Source of the DNA: Thermoanaerobaculales bacterium
Lineage (GTDB): Bacteria; Acidobacteriota; Thermoanaerobaculia; Thermoanaerobaculales; Sulfomarinibacteraceae
Assembly (NCBI GenBank): GCA_035358815.1
Contig: DAOPQC010000004.1
Span: forward strand, 400,741 to 464,740
Direction: 5' to 3'
Length of the DNA stretch: 64,000 bases
This document shows positions 18,205 through 26,463 of the stretch, one piece after another. The notes under the pieces are model-generated. The model had not been told where the DNA came from, ran no database searches, and saw only the letters and a list, made by a program, of their open reading frames with translations. The position numbers and the translations under genes were made by a program. Every line of letters starts with the position of its first letter. Position 1 is the first letter of the stretch.

Positions 18205-19752
18205 ATGCAGTCTCAGTGCGACGTCGTGCCGCCGGGGCGCGCGGTGCCGGCCGCCGCCGGGGGGGCGGCGTGGAACCGTCTCGGCGCGCTTTCCGCCGCG
18301 GCCAGGTGGGCGATCGCCGGTGCGGCCTTGCTGGCGTTCGCGCTCGCCTTCCAGGGCTCGCGACCGCTGTGGGAGCCCGACGAGGGACGCTACGTCGCTG
18401 TCGCGCTCGAGATGATTCAGCTCGACGACTACCTGGTGCCGCGCCTGCACCATCAGTTTCCCCACTTCGCCAAGCCGCCGCTGACCTACTGGGCGATCAC
18501 GGCCTGCGTGCGCACCTTGGGCGTCAGCGAGTGGGCGGTGCGGCTGCCGAATGCGCTCGCCTACGCCGCGACGGTGCTGCTCGTGTTCGCGATCGGCCGC
18601 CGCCTCTGCCCGGACGACGCCGGGCTCGCTGCCGTGGTGTACGCGAGCTTCGTAATGACCAACACCGCGGCCAACATCGTCACCTCGGACACCTTGCTCA
18701 CGGCGTTCGAGGCGCTGGCGGTGTGGGGGTTCGCGAGCTGGTGGTGGGGGGTGGAGCGACGACGGCGGGGCTGGCTCGCGGTGATGTGGCTGGGCTTCGC
18801 GCTCGCCTTCCTCACCAAGGGGCCGGTCGGGCTGCTGCCGTTGCTCGGGATCGGAGCGCTGGTGGCGGCGAGCGACGGTCTGCGCGGCCTCGGCGCCCTG
18901 TTCCCGGCCGCCGGGCTCGCCCTCTTCGCGCTGGTCGGCTGTGGCTGGTACGTGGCGGTGGTCGTCCGACGCCCCGAGCTCGTCGGCTACTTCCTGGGCG
19001 AGGAGTTCGTGGGCCGGGTGTTCACCCGTGTCCACGGCCGCAACCCGGAGTGGTACGGAGCCGCCACGGTCTACCTGCCGGCCTTCCTGCTCGGGGCCCT
19101 GCCGTGGACCGCGGTCCTGGCCGCGCGGCTGCGCCACGCCGGCCGCGTCTTCCGGCCGAGCTGGTGGCGGCGCTGCCTGCGCGACGATCCGGCTCTCTTC
19201 TTCGCGCTGGCCTGGCCGCTGCTGGGCGTGCTCATCTTCATCTTCTCCCGGTCGCGGCTTCACCTCTACGTGCTGCCGCTGTTCCCGGCGCTGGCGCTGC
19301 TGACCGCCATGGCGCTGCGGGGGAGGTGGCGCTGGACCCCGCGTGCCCTCTGCCTGATCGCGCTCTGGCTCGCGCTGCTGGTCGGACTGCGGGCCGCGGC
19401 TGCGCACGTCCCGAGCCATCGCGACGCCCGGGCGGCCGCACGCGAGGTGGCGGCGCTGGCCGACGAGGCATACGACGAGATCGTGCTGGTGGGCGTGCGC
19501 AACGGCTACGGGCTCCGCTTCTATCTCGGGCGCGAGGTCGAGCACGTGGCCTTCTCGGCGGAGGATCTCGAACGGGGCGTCGCTCACTCCAACCAGACCC
19601 TGGAGCAGGAGCTGGCCGAGAGCGAGCGGCAGATCTTCGTGGTCGACACCAGGCGTGCCGAGCGCTTCGAGGAGATCGTCCGCTCCGCCGGCCGCACCCC
19701 GCAGCTGCAGGGCATGGTCCGGGGCGTGAGCGTCTACTTCTGCCCGCGGTGA
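18205..19752 (+). CDS. ArnT-like membrane glycosyltransferase (GT83/PMT family)
   Basis: 515 residues from ATG 18205. About 10-11 hydrophobic segments follow a short cytoplasmic lead. The family signatures are present: LWEPDEGRYVAVALEM in the first periplasmic loop (with the acidic residues used in catalysis), HFAKPPLTYWAITA, the LTKGPVGLLPLL helix, and a FPHFAKPP-like His. The last about 100 residues are a soluble periplasmic domain. Enzymes of this family move a sugar from a polyprenyl-phosphate carrier to lipid A, other lipids or proteins in the periplasm. The following GT2 and LAB_N genes fit as the makers and flippers of the carrier-linked sugar. Acceptor is unknown. Confidence 0.88.
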   Translation: MQSQCDVVPPGRAVPAAAGGAAWNRLGALSAAARWAIAGAALLAFALAFQGSRPLWEPDEGRYVAVALEMIQLDDYLVPRLHHQFPHFAKPPLTYWAITACVRTLGVSEWAVRLPNALAYAATVLLVFAIGRRLCPDDAGLAAVVYASFVMTNTAANIVTSDTLLTAFEALAVWGFASWWWGVERRRRGWLAVMWLGFALAFLTKGPVGLLPLLGIGALVAASDGLRGLGALFPAAGLALFALVGCGWYVAVVVRRPELVGYFLGEEFVGRVFTRVHGRNPEWYGAATVYLPAFLLGALPWTAVLAARLRHAGRVFRPSWWRRCLRDDPALFFALAWPLLGVLIFIFSRSRLHLYVLPLFPALALLTAMALRGRWRWTPRALCLIALWLALLVGLRAAAAHVPSHRDARAAAREVAALADEAYDEIVLVGVRNGYGLRFYLGREVEHVAFSAEDLERGVAHSNQTLEQELAESERQIFVVDTRRAERFEEIVRSAGRTPQLQGMVRGVSVYFCPR

Positions 19753-19817
19753 GCCGTCCGCATCCGGAGGCGGTCACCGCCCCGTCGCGTGCCCGCGCCC
19801 GCGCCCCTGGCCCGTGC

Positions 19818-19823
19818 TACCCT
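19818..19823 (+). promoter_or_regulatory. -10-like TACCCT placed for a leaderless GT2 mRNA
   Basis: TACCCT ends seven bases before GTG 19831, and no ribosome site precedes this start. The same geometry is seen before three other genes of the window. Confidence 0.35.
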
Positions 19824-19830
19824 GGCCCGC

Positions 19831-20559
19831 GTGAGCCAGGAGGCGTCTGCCGCCGTCGAACTCTCCGTGGTCGTGCCGGTGTTCAACGAGCTCGCCAACC
19901 TCGATCCCCTGGTCGAGCGCGTGCGCACCACCCTGGACGGGCTGTCGTTGAGCTGGGAGCTGGTGGCCGTGGACGACGGATCGAGTGACGGCTCCGGCGA
20001 CCGGCTCGATGCGCTCGCGGCATCCGAGCCTCGGCTCAGGGTGCTGCACTTCTCGCCTCACAGCGGCCAGTCGGCGGCGCTCATGGCCGGTATCGGGCAG
20101 GCGCGCGGCCGCTGGATCGCCGTGACCGACGCCGACCTGCAGACCTATCCCGAAGACCTCCCTCGGTTGCTCGAGTCGGTGAAGGAGGGGGGGGTCGACG
20201 CGGCGGTCGGAATCCGGGAGGAGCGCCGCGACAGCGGTTGGAAGCGAGTCTCGTCCCGCTTCGCCAACTGGGTGCGCAACCGGCTCACCCGCGAGGACAT
20301 CGTCGACACCGGCTGCCCCCTCAAGGTGTTTCGCGCCGAGGCGACAGCGTGCCTCATTCCGTTCGACGGCATGCACCGTTTTCTGCCGACCATGCTCCGG
20401 ATGGGCGGCTACACGGTGAGCCAGATCCCGGTCCGGCACGCCCCACGCACCGCGGGCCGCAGCCACTACGGCACCTGGGACCGCGCCTTCCGCGGCCTGC
20501 GCGACGCGCTCGGAGTGCGCTGGCTGCAGGACCGCCGGCTGCGCTGGAAGCTGCGTTGA
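19831..20559 (+). CDS. GT2 glycosyltransferase, polyprenyl-phosphate sugar synthase type
   Basis: 242 residues from GTG 19831, where homology begins. GT-A fold motifs: VVVPVFNELANLDPLV, VAVDDGSSDGSGD, the donor-binding DADLQTYPEDLPRLL and DTGCPLKVFRAE. There is no C-terminal membrane anchor, so it resembles the short Dpm1-like enzymes that load a sugar from a nucleotide donor onto undecaprenyl phosphate at the inner face of the membrane. It sits 78 bases behind the ArnT-like gene and its TGA overlaps the LAB_N start (TGATG), so the two are translated together. Sugar identity is not decidable. Confidence 0.9.
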   Translation: MSQEASAAVELSVVVPVFNELANLDPLVERVRTTLDGLSLSWELVAVDDGSSDGSGDRLDALAASEPRLRVLHFSPHSGQSAALMAGIGQARGRWIAVTDADLQTYPEDLPRLLESVKEGGVDAAVGIREERRDSGWKRVSSRFANWVRNRLTREDIVDTGCPLKVFRAEATACLIPFDGMHRFLPTMLRMGGYTVSQIPVRHAPRTAGRSHYGTWDRAFRGLRDALGVRWLQDRRLRWKLR

Positions 20560-21179
20560 TGCGGCGGCACCGGACACTCTCGCCCCCGATCTGGCTGGCG
20601 GTGGCGGTGGCGTTGGCGGCGGCCTTGCTGAGCGCCTCGCTCCAGCTGCCGGCGCAGGGGCCCCCGCCCACGGAGCCGGGGGCGGCATCGCCGAGCTCGG
20701 TCAAGATGGAGCTCAAACCGCTCCCCGAGGGCGTGGACCGGGTCCGTCTCGAGGCGGACGGCGCCGGCGGCCACTGGTACGTCCTGGAGCTGTCCGGCGG
20801 CGGCGAGGAGCGGGTGCGTCCGGACGAGCTCGCGGCGAGAGTGGAGCGCGATCAGCGCAGCCGTGGCTTCTGGTTCCGGCTGCTCAACATCAGCTCGCCG
20901 ATCGGCTTCGCGTGGGTCGCGATGGGGCTGCTCGGGCAGGTCCTGTTCACCGGCCGGATGCTCTTGCAGTGGCTGGTCAGCGAGCGCAGCAAGCGCTCGG
21001 TGGTGCCGGTGGGCTTCTGGTGGTTGAGCCTGGTCGGCGCCTCGATGCTGCTCGTCTACTTCATCTGGCGGCGCGACATCGTCGGCGTGCTCGGCCAGTG
21101 CGCCGGCTGGGTGGTCTACGGCCGCAACCTGTGGCTGATCCGCCGCGAGCGCCGGCTGCACGCCGCTGCCGCCACCTGA
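20559..21179 (+). CDS. LAB_N-domain membrane protein (lipid-A-biosynthesis-associated)
   Basis: 206 residues from ATG 20559, overlapping the GT2 stop by one base. Residues 1-30 hold one hydrophobic segment; 30-95 form a periplasmic insert; then the LAB_N domain (PF07578) with GQVLFTGRMLLQWLVSE, SVVPVGFWWLSLVGA, DIVGVLGQCAGW and VYGRNLWLI. LAB_N is a short multi-helix unit found next to polyprenyl-sugar glycosyltransferases. I infer a role in flipping or handling the carrier-linked sugar between the GT2 enzyme inside and the ArnT-like enzyme outside, as small flippases do in Gtr and Arn systems. The periplasmic insert of some 60 residues is longer than in minimal LAB_N proteins. Confidence 0.85.
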   Translation: MRRHRTLSPPIWLAVAVALAAALLSASLQLPAQGPPPTEPGAASPSSVKMELKPLPEGVDRVRLEADGAGGHWYVLELSGGGEERVRPDELAARVERDQRSRGFWFRLLNISSPIGFAWVAMGLLGQVLFTGRMLLQWLVSERSKRSVVPVGFWWLSLVGASMLLVYFIWRRDIVGVLGQCAGWVVYGRNLWLIRRERRLHAAAAT

Positions 21180-21215
21180 TCGCTCGGTTCGAAGGACGGC
21201 GACGAGTGGCGACGC

Positions 21216-22442
21216 CTACGCCGGGGCCAGCGCCCGTGCCAGTCGACGGCATCCCTCGTCGATCGCGGCCTGGTCGGCGAAGGTGAAGCACAGGCGAGCG
21301 AACTCGTCGCCAACCGCCGGCTCGCCGAACTGCTCGTCGCGAGACGGGTAGAAGGCCGCTCCCGGCACGAAGGCCACGCCCTCGGCGATGGCGCGGTCGA
21401 ACAGCTCGCGGCTCGACCGGCCGCGCATCCGCAGCCAGAAGAAGAAGCCGCCGTCCGGCGCCCGCCACTCGGCGGTCCCCTCGGGGAGGTGCTCGGACAG
21501 GGCCCGCTCCATGGCCGCGCACTTCGCCGAGTAGATGTCGAGGATGGTCGCGAGGTGGGCGTCGAGGTCGCCGCGGCGGCAGTACTCGCCGACCAGGGCC
21601 TGGGTGACGGTCGCGGTGCAGAGGTCCTCGCCCTGGCGCATGAGCACCATCGCGCGGATGACATCCGGCGATCCGACCGCCCACGCGACCCGGACGCCGG
21701 GCGCCAGGATCTTCGAGAACGACGACACGTAGAGGACTGCCGGCGCGTTGCCGGCGAGCCGCTTGAGTGTCGGCAGCGGCTCGCCCCGGTAGCGAAGCTG
21801 GCCGTACGGATCGTCCTCGACCACCGGGATCGAAAGCTGCGCGGCGGTCTCGAGAAGCCGCCGGCGGCGGTCGAGCGTCAGGCAGGCCCCCGACGGGTTG
21901 GAGAAGTCCGGGATCGTGTACAGCAGCTTCGGCCTGAGCCCGCACTCGGCCTCGCAGCGCGCCACCGCGTCGGCGAGGCCGTCCACGATCATCCCGTCGG
22001 CGTCGCAGGGCACGGCGACGAAGCGCGCCCCGGCGTTGCGCAGGGTGTGGATGGTGCCGGGGTAGGTCGGCCCCTCGACGAGCACCGGGTCGCCCGGGTC
22101 GATGAGGACGCGGGCGATCAGGTTGACGGCCTGCTGGGACCCGGTGGTCACCAGCAGCTCCTCGGGGCGGACCGGGTAACCGAGCCGGTCCGCCATCATC
22201 TCGAGCAGGGTTTCCCGCAGGGGCGCGTGGCCCTCGCTCGGCCCGTACTGCAGCACGCTGCGACCGCCATCGCGCAGGACCGAGGCGCACGCGGCGAAGC
22301 GCTCCACCGGGAAGCCGTCCGGGTCGGGCAGGCCGCCGGCGAAGGAGATCATCCCGGGTTGGCCGGCGACCCGGAACAGCTCGCGGATCGGCGATGGGCG
22401 CAGCGCGCGCCCGAGGCGAGAGAGGCGGAAGAGCTCGTCCAT
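21216..22442 (-). CDS. PLP-dependent aminotransferase, class I (2-aminoadipate/aromatic type)
   Basis: 408 residues from ATG 22442; family similarity begins at LGRALRPSPIREL. Key features: ISFAGGLPDPDGFP, LQYGPSEGHAPLRE, the PLP-contacting TTGSQQAVNLI, IPDFSNPSGACL, DDPYGQLRY and the lysine that binds PLP in SSFSKILAPGVRVAW. It lacks the N-terminal winged helix of MocR regulators, so it is an enzyme like LysN/2-aminoadipate transaminase or a broad aromatic/branched-chain aminotransferase. It is transcribed alone. TACAAT lies eight bases before the ATG and there is no ribosome site, suggesting a leaderless transcript. Confidence 0.9.
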   Translation of the reverse strand: MDELFRLSRLGRALRPSPIRELFRVAGQPGMISFAGGLPDPDGFPVERFAACASVLRDGGRSVLQYGPSEGHAPLRETLLEMMADRLGYPVRPEELLVTTGSQQAVNLIARVLIDPGDPVLVEGPTYPGTIHTLRNAGARFVAVPCDADGMIVDGLADAVARCEAECGLRPKLLYTIPDFSNPSGACLTLDRRRRLLETAAQLSIPVVEDDPYGQLRYRGEPLPTLKRLAGNAPAVLYVSSFSKILAPGVRVAWAVGSPDVIRAMVLMRQGEDLCTATVTQALVGEYCRRGDLDAHLATILDIYSAKCAAMERALSEHLPEGTAEWRAPDGGFFFWLRMRGRSSRELFDRAIAEGVAFVPGAAFYPSRDEQFGEPAVGDEFARLCFTFADQAAIDEGCRRLARALAPA

Positions 22443-22450
22443 GGCAGCGG

Positions 22451-22456
22451 ATTGTA
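22451..22456 (-). promoter_or_regulatory. -10 element TACAAT placed for a leaderless aminotransferase mRNA
   Basis: TACAAT on the minus strand ends eight bases before ATG 22442. It is a near-consensus -10 hexamer; no Shine-Dalgarno sequence separates it from the start codon. Confidence 0.5.
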
Positions 22457-22606
22457 CGGCAGCCACGTCGACTGATCCGGTTATCGATACCGATTCTCGT
22501 CCTGAGAACCAGCTCTCCCCTCGGCCGTAAACCCTGTCGTGCGGCCGTGCATCTCAGGATCGAGAGGGGGCGCGTGGCAAGAACCCGAACCGACATGGAG
22601 AGCTCG

Positions 22607-24835
22607 ATGATCGCTCGCCGGGTGGCTCTGATCCTGCTGCTGTCGACTGTCCCGCCGGCCCTCGCCGCCCAGTCTGGAGCGCCGCAGCCCAGGACCCGCG
22701 CGCAGATCCCGCGCATCGAGGCCCCGGTCGTCCTCGACGGCACCCTCGACGAGATCGTCTGGAAGCAGGCCTGGTCGACCGAGCTGCCGGTCGAGGTGAG
22801 CCCGGGCGAGAACACCCCGGCGCCGGTCTCGACCGAGGTGCTGCTGTTCCACGACGACGGCGCGCTGTACGTCGCGTTCCGCGCCTTCGACCCGGAGCCG
22901 ACGGCGATTCGCGCCCACCTCGTCGACCGCGACAACGCCTGGTCCGACGACTGGGTGGGGGTGGTGCTCGACACCTTCCACGACCAGCGGCGCGACTACC
23001 TGCTGCTGGTCAACCCGCTCGGCGTGCAGATGGACAATATCGAGACCTGGCCCGGCGAGGGCACGACCTGGGACGGGATCTGGGAGTCGGCTGCCGCCAT
23101 CCACGGTTGGGGGTGGGCCGCCGAGATGCGGATCCCGTTCTCGACCCTGCGGTTCCAGCGCAGCGACGGCCCGCAGGTGTGGGGCTTCGACGCGGTCCGC
23201 GGCTACCCGCGAAGCACCACCGCGCAGATGGGCGCCTTTGCGCGCGATCGCAACAACAACTGCTACCTCTGCCAGGCGATCGAGATCGAGGGCTTCGCCG
23301 GCGTCTCGCCGGGGCGCAACCTGGAGATCGTCCCGACCATGGTGGCGACCCGCACCGACGCGCTCGCCGGAACCGCCGCGAAGGTCCTCGCCGAGGGCGA
23401 CATCGAGAGCGAGCTCGGCATCACGGCGCGCTGGGGCTTCACACCCAACCTGACGCTCAGCGGCACCGTTCAGCCGGACTTCTCGCAGGTCGAGGCCGAT
23501 GCCCTCCAGCTTGAGGTCAACCAGCCGTTCGCGCTGTTCTTCCCGGAGAAGCGGCCGTTCTTCATGGAGGGGTCGGACTTCTTCGACACCAGCCTCGACG
23601 TTGTCTACACGCGGATGCTCCGTGATCCGGCGTGGGGCGCCAAGGTCACCGGCAAGGAAGGCGCGCACACGGTCGGCACCTACGTCGTCGAGGACGAGGT
23701 CACCAACCTCGTCTTCCCGGGGAGCCAGTCCTCGGACGCCACCTCGCTCGAGGCCGCCAACCTGGCCAGCGTCGCGCGCTACAAGTACGACCTCGACGAC
23801 CGCTTCACCTTCGGCGTGCTCGGCACCTCCCGGGAGGGCGAGGACGGCTACTTCAATCGGGTCGCCGAATTCGACGCCGACCTCCGGGTGTCGCCCCGCG
23901 ACCGGTTGGTCCTCCAGGCCCTGGGCTCGCGCACCCGGTATCCGGATGCCGTCGCCGACGACTACGGCCAGCCTGAAGGACCGTTCGCAGGCGCGGCGTA
24001 CAACGTCGAGTACTACCACGACACCCGGAGCTGGCTGCTGTGGTCCTTGCTGCGCGACATCGACGACGGCTTCCGGGCCGACCTCGGCTTCATGCCTCAG
24101 GTCGATCAGCGGTACGGCGAGGTCGGCGGCGGCCTGGTGTGGACCGGCTCACCCGGCGACTGGTACTCGCGGGTCGAGCTCCTCTCGAAGGCGGTCCATA
24201 GCGAGGACCATCGGGGCAACCTGCTGCTCGACGAGTACGTGGTCAAGTTCAACTACGAGGGTCCCCTCCAGTCGCATTTCTTCCTGCGCCCGAGACACGT
24301 GCGGGAGGGGTGGGCCGGCGAGGAGTACGAGTACGACGAGGTCTGGGCTCATCTCTGCCTCCACCCCAACGGCAGCAGCCAGGCCTGGCTCGAGGTGATC
24401 GGCGGCGGCCGGCTCGACTACGCCGGCAACCGCGAGGGCGAGCGGCTGCAGCTCCACCCGGGGTTCTGGTACCAGCCCGGACGCCACCTGACTCTCGAGC
24501 TCGACTACACGCGCGAGCAGATGGACGTCGACGCGGGCTGGCTCTACGACGCCAGCATCGGCCAGCTCTCGGTCGCCTGGCAGTTCGACTCCCGGACCTT
24601 CGTGCGCGCCATCCTGCAGGCCGTCGACAACGAGTTCAACCCGGAGGTCGACACCGCCGGGCGGGACCCCGAGTTCCAGCACTTGTTCAGCCAGCTCCTG
24701 TTCTCCTACAAGCTCAACCCCCAGACCGTGCTGTTCCTGGGGTACTCCGACAACGCCATCGGCGACGCGGCCACCGACCTCACCCGCCAGGACCGCACGC
24801 TGTTCGTCAAGGTCGGCTACGCGTTCGTCCTGTAG
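22607..24835 (+). CDS. CBM9-like plus DUF5916 outer-membrane barrel protein
   Basis: 742 residues from ATG 22607, chosen for GGAG at eight bases and for the signal peptide it gives (ALILLLSTVPPALAAQ). Residues about 35-210 form a CBM9/DOMON-like beta sandwich (APVVLDGTLDEIVWKQA, DDWVGVVLDTFHDQ). The rest is the DUF5916 region, with FSQVEADALQLEVNQPFALFFPEKRPFFMEGSDFF followed by a run of amphipathic strands ending in FVKVGYAFVL. Proteins of this type are common in Acidobacteriota and Bacteroidota, often near peptidases or TonB receptors; function is not established. I infer a surface-exposed barrel with a carbohydrate-like binding domain. The repeat element at 24833 begins inside its TAG stop. 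Confidence 0.88.
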   Translation: MIARRVALILLLSTVPPALAAQSGAPQPRTRAQIPRIEAPVVLDGTLDEIVWKQAWSTELPVEVSPGENTPAPVSTEVLLFHDDGALYVAFRAFDPEPTAIRAHLVDRDNAWSDDWVGVVLDTFHDQRRDYLLLVNPLGVQMDNIETWPGEGTTWDGIWESAAAIHGWGWAAEMRIPFSTLRFQRSDGPQVWGFDAVRGYPRSTTAQMGAFARDRNNNCYLCQAIEIEGFAGVSPGRNLEIVPTMVATRTDALAGTAAKVLAEGDIESELGITARWGFTPNLTLSGTVQPDFSQVEADALQLEVNQPFALFFPEKRPFFMEGSDFFDTSLDVVYTRMLRDPAWGAKVTGKEGAHTVGTYVVEDEVTNLVFPGSQSSDATSLEAANLASVARYKYDLDDRFTFGVLGTSREGEDGYFNRVAEFDADLRVSPRDRLVLQALGSRTRYPDAVADDYGQPEGPFAGAAYNVEYYHDTRSWLLWSLLRDIDDGFRADLGFMPQVDQRYGEVGGGLVWTGSPGDWYSRVELLSKAVHSEDHRGNLLLDEYVVKFNYEGPLQSHFFLRPRHVREGWAGEEYEYDEVWAHLCLHPNGSSQAWLEVIGGGRLDYAGNREGERLQLHPGFWYQPGRHLTLELDYTREQMDVDAGWLYDASIGQLSVAWQFDSRTFVRAILQAVDNEFNPEVDTAGRDPEFQHLFSQLLFSYKLNPQTVLFLGYSDNAIGDAATDLTRQDRTLFVKVGYAFVL

Positions 24836-24960
24836 GAGCTCGTGCCGCATCGGCCTGCTCGGCGTGCGTGGCCGATTGAGTCGTCGACGGACGGCCGCAG
24901 CAGCACGAGCGCCTCGGGATGCGCTTCGCGCATCTTGACGAGTGTCTAGGGCAGAGGCCA
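24833..24960 (+). repeat. Copy A of a structured intergenic element of about 125 bases
   Basis: Begins with TAGGAGC, overlapping the TAG stop of the DUF5916 gene, and ends with AGAGGCCA. Outer stem: 24834-24845 pairs with 24903-24914 (11 of 12). Inner stem: ATCGGCC (24849-24855) with GGCCGAT (24870-24876). A second hairpin follows, GGATGCGC-TTC-GCGCATC. From CCTCGGG (24912) to the end is 49 bases, the same as in copy B at 29603-29651. Stem sequences differ between copies but still pair. Confidence 0.7.
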
Positions 24961-25030
24961 ATCGGAACAACCGTCTCAGGAGCGCAATCAAGGGCCCATG
25001 CCCCAGAGGTTCCGCGCCGGCCGCACGCGC

Positions 25031-25036
25031 TATCAT
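25031..25036 (+). promoter_or_regulatory. -10 element TATCAT upstream of apaH
   Basis: TATCAT 22 bases before the TTG start at 25059, with the GGAGGGAG ribosome site in between. No clear -35 box. Confidence 0.45.
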
Positions 25037-25058
25037 CCAGTCACGGAGGGAGAGCGGG

Positions 25059-25868
25059 TTGGCCGACTGGGTGATCGGCGATGTCCACGGCTGCTGGGTG
25101 ACCCTGCAACGGCTGCTCGAGCGCATCCGCTGGGACCGCGACCGCGACCGCCTGTGGCTCATCGGAGACCTCGTCAACCGGGGGCCGCGGTCGCTCGAGG
25201 TGCTGCGATGGGCGGCGGGCCATCCTGGGGTCGACGCCATCCTCGGCAACCATGACCTTCACGTCCTCGCCCGGAACGCGGCGCTCGTCGACGCGAAGGC
25301 CGGGGACCGGCTCGACGAGGTGCTCGCCGCGGACGACCACGAGCGCCTCCTCGACTGGCTGCGCCGGCGCCCGTTCCTCCACCGGATCGGCGACACCGTG
25401 CTGGTGCATGCCGGCCTGCTGCCGCAGTGGGGCTGGGTCGAGGCCTCGGCTCTCGCCGGCTCGGCCGGGCTGCATCTGGAGGCCCTGCTGCCGCGCCTGG
25501 CCCGCAGGCCGAGGCCGAGGTGGAGCGCCGAGGCGACCGGCGACGAGCGGCTGGCGGCGGCGATCTCCATCTTCACCCGGCTCCGCGTGGTGCGGGCCGA
25601 CGGGCGGCCGAAGCTCTCCTTCACGGCGGCGCCGGAGTCCGCGCCGGCCGGCTGCCGGCCCTGGTACGAGACCGCGCGGCTGGTCGCGGAGGGGGCGCGG
25701 GCGATCTTCGGGCACTGGGCGATGATGGGATTCCGCCGCGAGCCCGGCGCGGTGTGCATCGACTCCGGGTGCGTGTACGGCGGCCGCCTGACCGCATTCC
25801 GCCTCGACGACGATGCCGCCGTCCACGAGCCGGTGGCGGCGGACGAGGTGGCGCAGGTGGAGGACTGA
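25059..25868 (+). CDS. apaH: Symmetrical bis(5'-nucleosyl)-tetraphosphatase (ApaH type)
   Basis: 269 residues (E. coli ApaH has 280). TTG 25059 is chosen because GGAGGG lies nine bases upstream and family similarity starts at once (DWVIGDVHG). The metallophosphatase motifs are complete: GDVHGC, GDLVNRGPRSLEVL, GNHD, HAGLLPQWGW and, near the end, GHWAMMGF. The enzyme splits Ap4A into two ADP and so clears alarmone-like dinucleotides; ApaH also removes Np4 caps from RNA. The stop is one base from the sixA start, so the two form an operon. Confidence 0.9.
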   Translation: MADWVIGDVHGCWVTLQRLLERIRWDRDRDRLWLIGDLVNRGPRSLEVLRWAAGHPGVDAILGNHDLHVLARNAALVDAKAGDRLDEVLAADDHERLLDWLRRRPFLHRIGDTVLVHAGLLPQWGWVEASALAGSAGLHLEALLPRLARRPRPRWSAEATGDERLAAAISIFTRLRVVRADGRPKLSFTAAPESAPAGCRPWYETARLVAEGARAIFGHWAMMGFRREPGAVCIDSGCVYGGRLTAFRLDDDAAVHEPVAADEVAQVED

Positions 25869-25869
25869 G

Positions 25870-26370
25870 ATGCTGGAGCTGCTCATCATGCGGCACGCCA
25901 AGTCGGACTGGGACGCCGCCGCGACCGACGATCACGAGCGGCCGCTCGCCGAGCGGGGCGTGAAGGCCGCGCGCAAGATGGGTCGGTTCCTGGCCCGGGA
26001 TGAGATGGTGCCGGGTCTGGTCATCAGCTCGACCGCCCTGCGCGCGCGGACGACGGCCGAGCTCGCCGCCGCGGCTGGGAAGTGGCGCTGCCCGGTCGAG
26101 CACACCGCGGCCTTCTACGGCGCCGACCCGTCCGGAGTGCTCGCCGAGATCGCCTCGAGGACAGCGCCGCCGCGGCTGCTGGTGGTCGGCCACGAGCCGA
26201 CCTGGTCGCAGCTGGTGTCGCTGCTGATCGGCGGCGGCGCGGTGCGGATGGCGACCGCGGCGGTGGCCTGCGTCGAGATCGAGGCCGACGGCTGGGACGC
26301 GGTCGCGCCGGGCTCAGGACGGCTGGCCTGGCTGATCACGCCCAGGCTCCTGCAGGCCGGCGAAGGCTGA
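25870..26370 (+). CDS. sixA: SixA-like phosphohistidine phosphatase (histidine phosphatase superfamily)
   Basis: 166 residues from ATG 25870, one base after the apaH stop. The histidine phosphatase motif is LLIMRHAKSDWD (RH with catalytic His), a second Arg is in SSTALRARTTAEL, and the second catalytic His is in LLVVGHEPTWSQLV. Short length and the RHAKS form match SixA, which removes phosphate from histidine on phosphorelay or PTS proteins such as NPr. No PTS protein lies in the window. The neighbouring apaH and ppx genes give a phosphate-ester/phosphoanhydride hydrolysis theme. Confidence 0.88.
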   Translation: MLELLIMRHAKSDWDAAATDDHERPLAERGVKAARKMGRFLARDEMVPGLVISSTALRARTTAELAAAAGKWRCPVEHTAAFYGADPSGVLAEIASRTAPPRLLVVGHEPTWSQLVSLLIGGGAVRMATAAVACVEIEADGWDAVAPGSGRLAWLITPRLLQAGEG

Positions 26371-26403
26371 TCTGGTCGGCGATCGGCGCAAGCGCGCGCC
26401 GTG

Positions 26404-26409
26404 TAGAAT
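26404..26409 (+). promoter_or_regulatory. -10 element TAGAAT upstream of the Ppx/GppA gene
   Basis: TAGAAT preceded by GTG, 54 bases before ATG 26464, in the 93-base gap after sixA. The same hexamer precedes ppk1 at 38407, so the synthesis and degradation genes may share a promoter type. No convincing -35 box. Confidence 0.45.
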
Positions 26410-26463
26410 GGCGCTTTGACGCCGTAAGGATGAACGCTCGCAACACTGGACGCCGCTGACGAG

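Noticed and set aside
18019..19587. In-frame extension of about 520 codons upstream of the 5-oxoprolinase start
   Set aside because: It is antisense to the ArnT-like gene, has Arg/Pro/Gln-rich composition without any domain, and the family start with its ribosome site lies at 18018.
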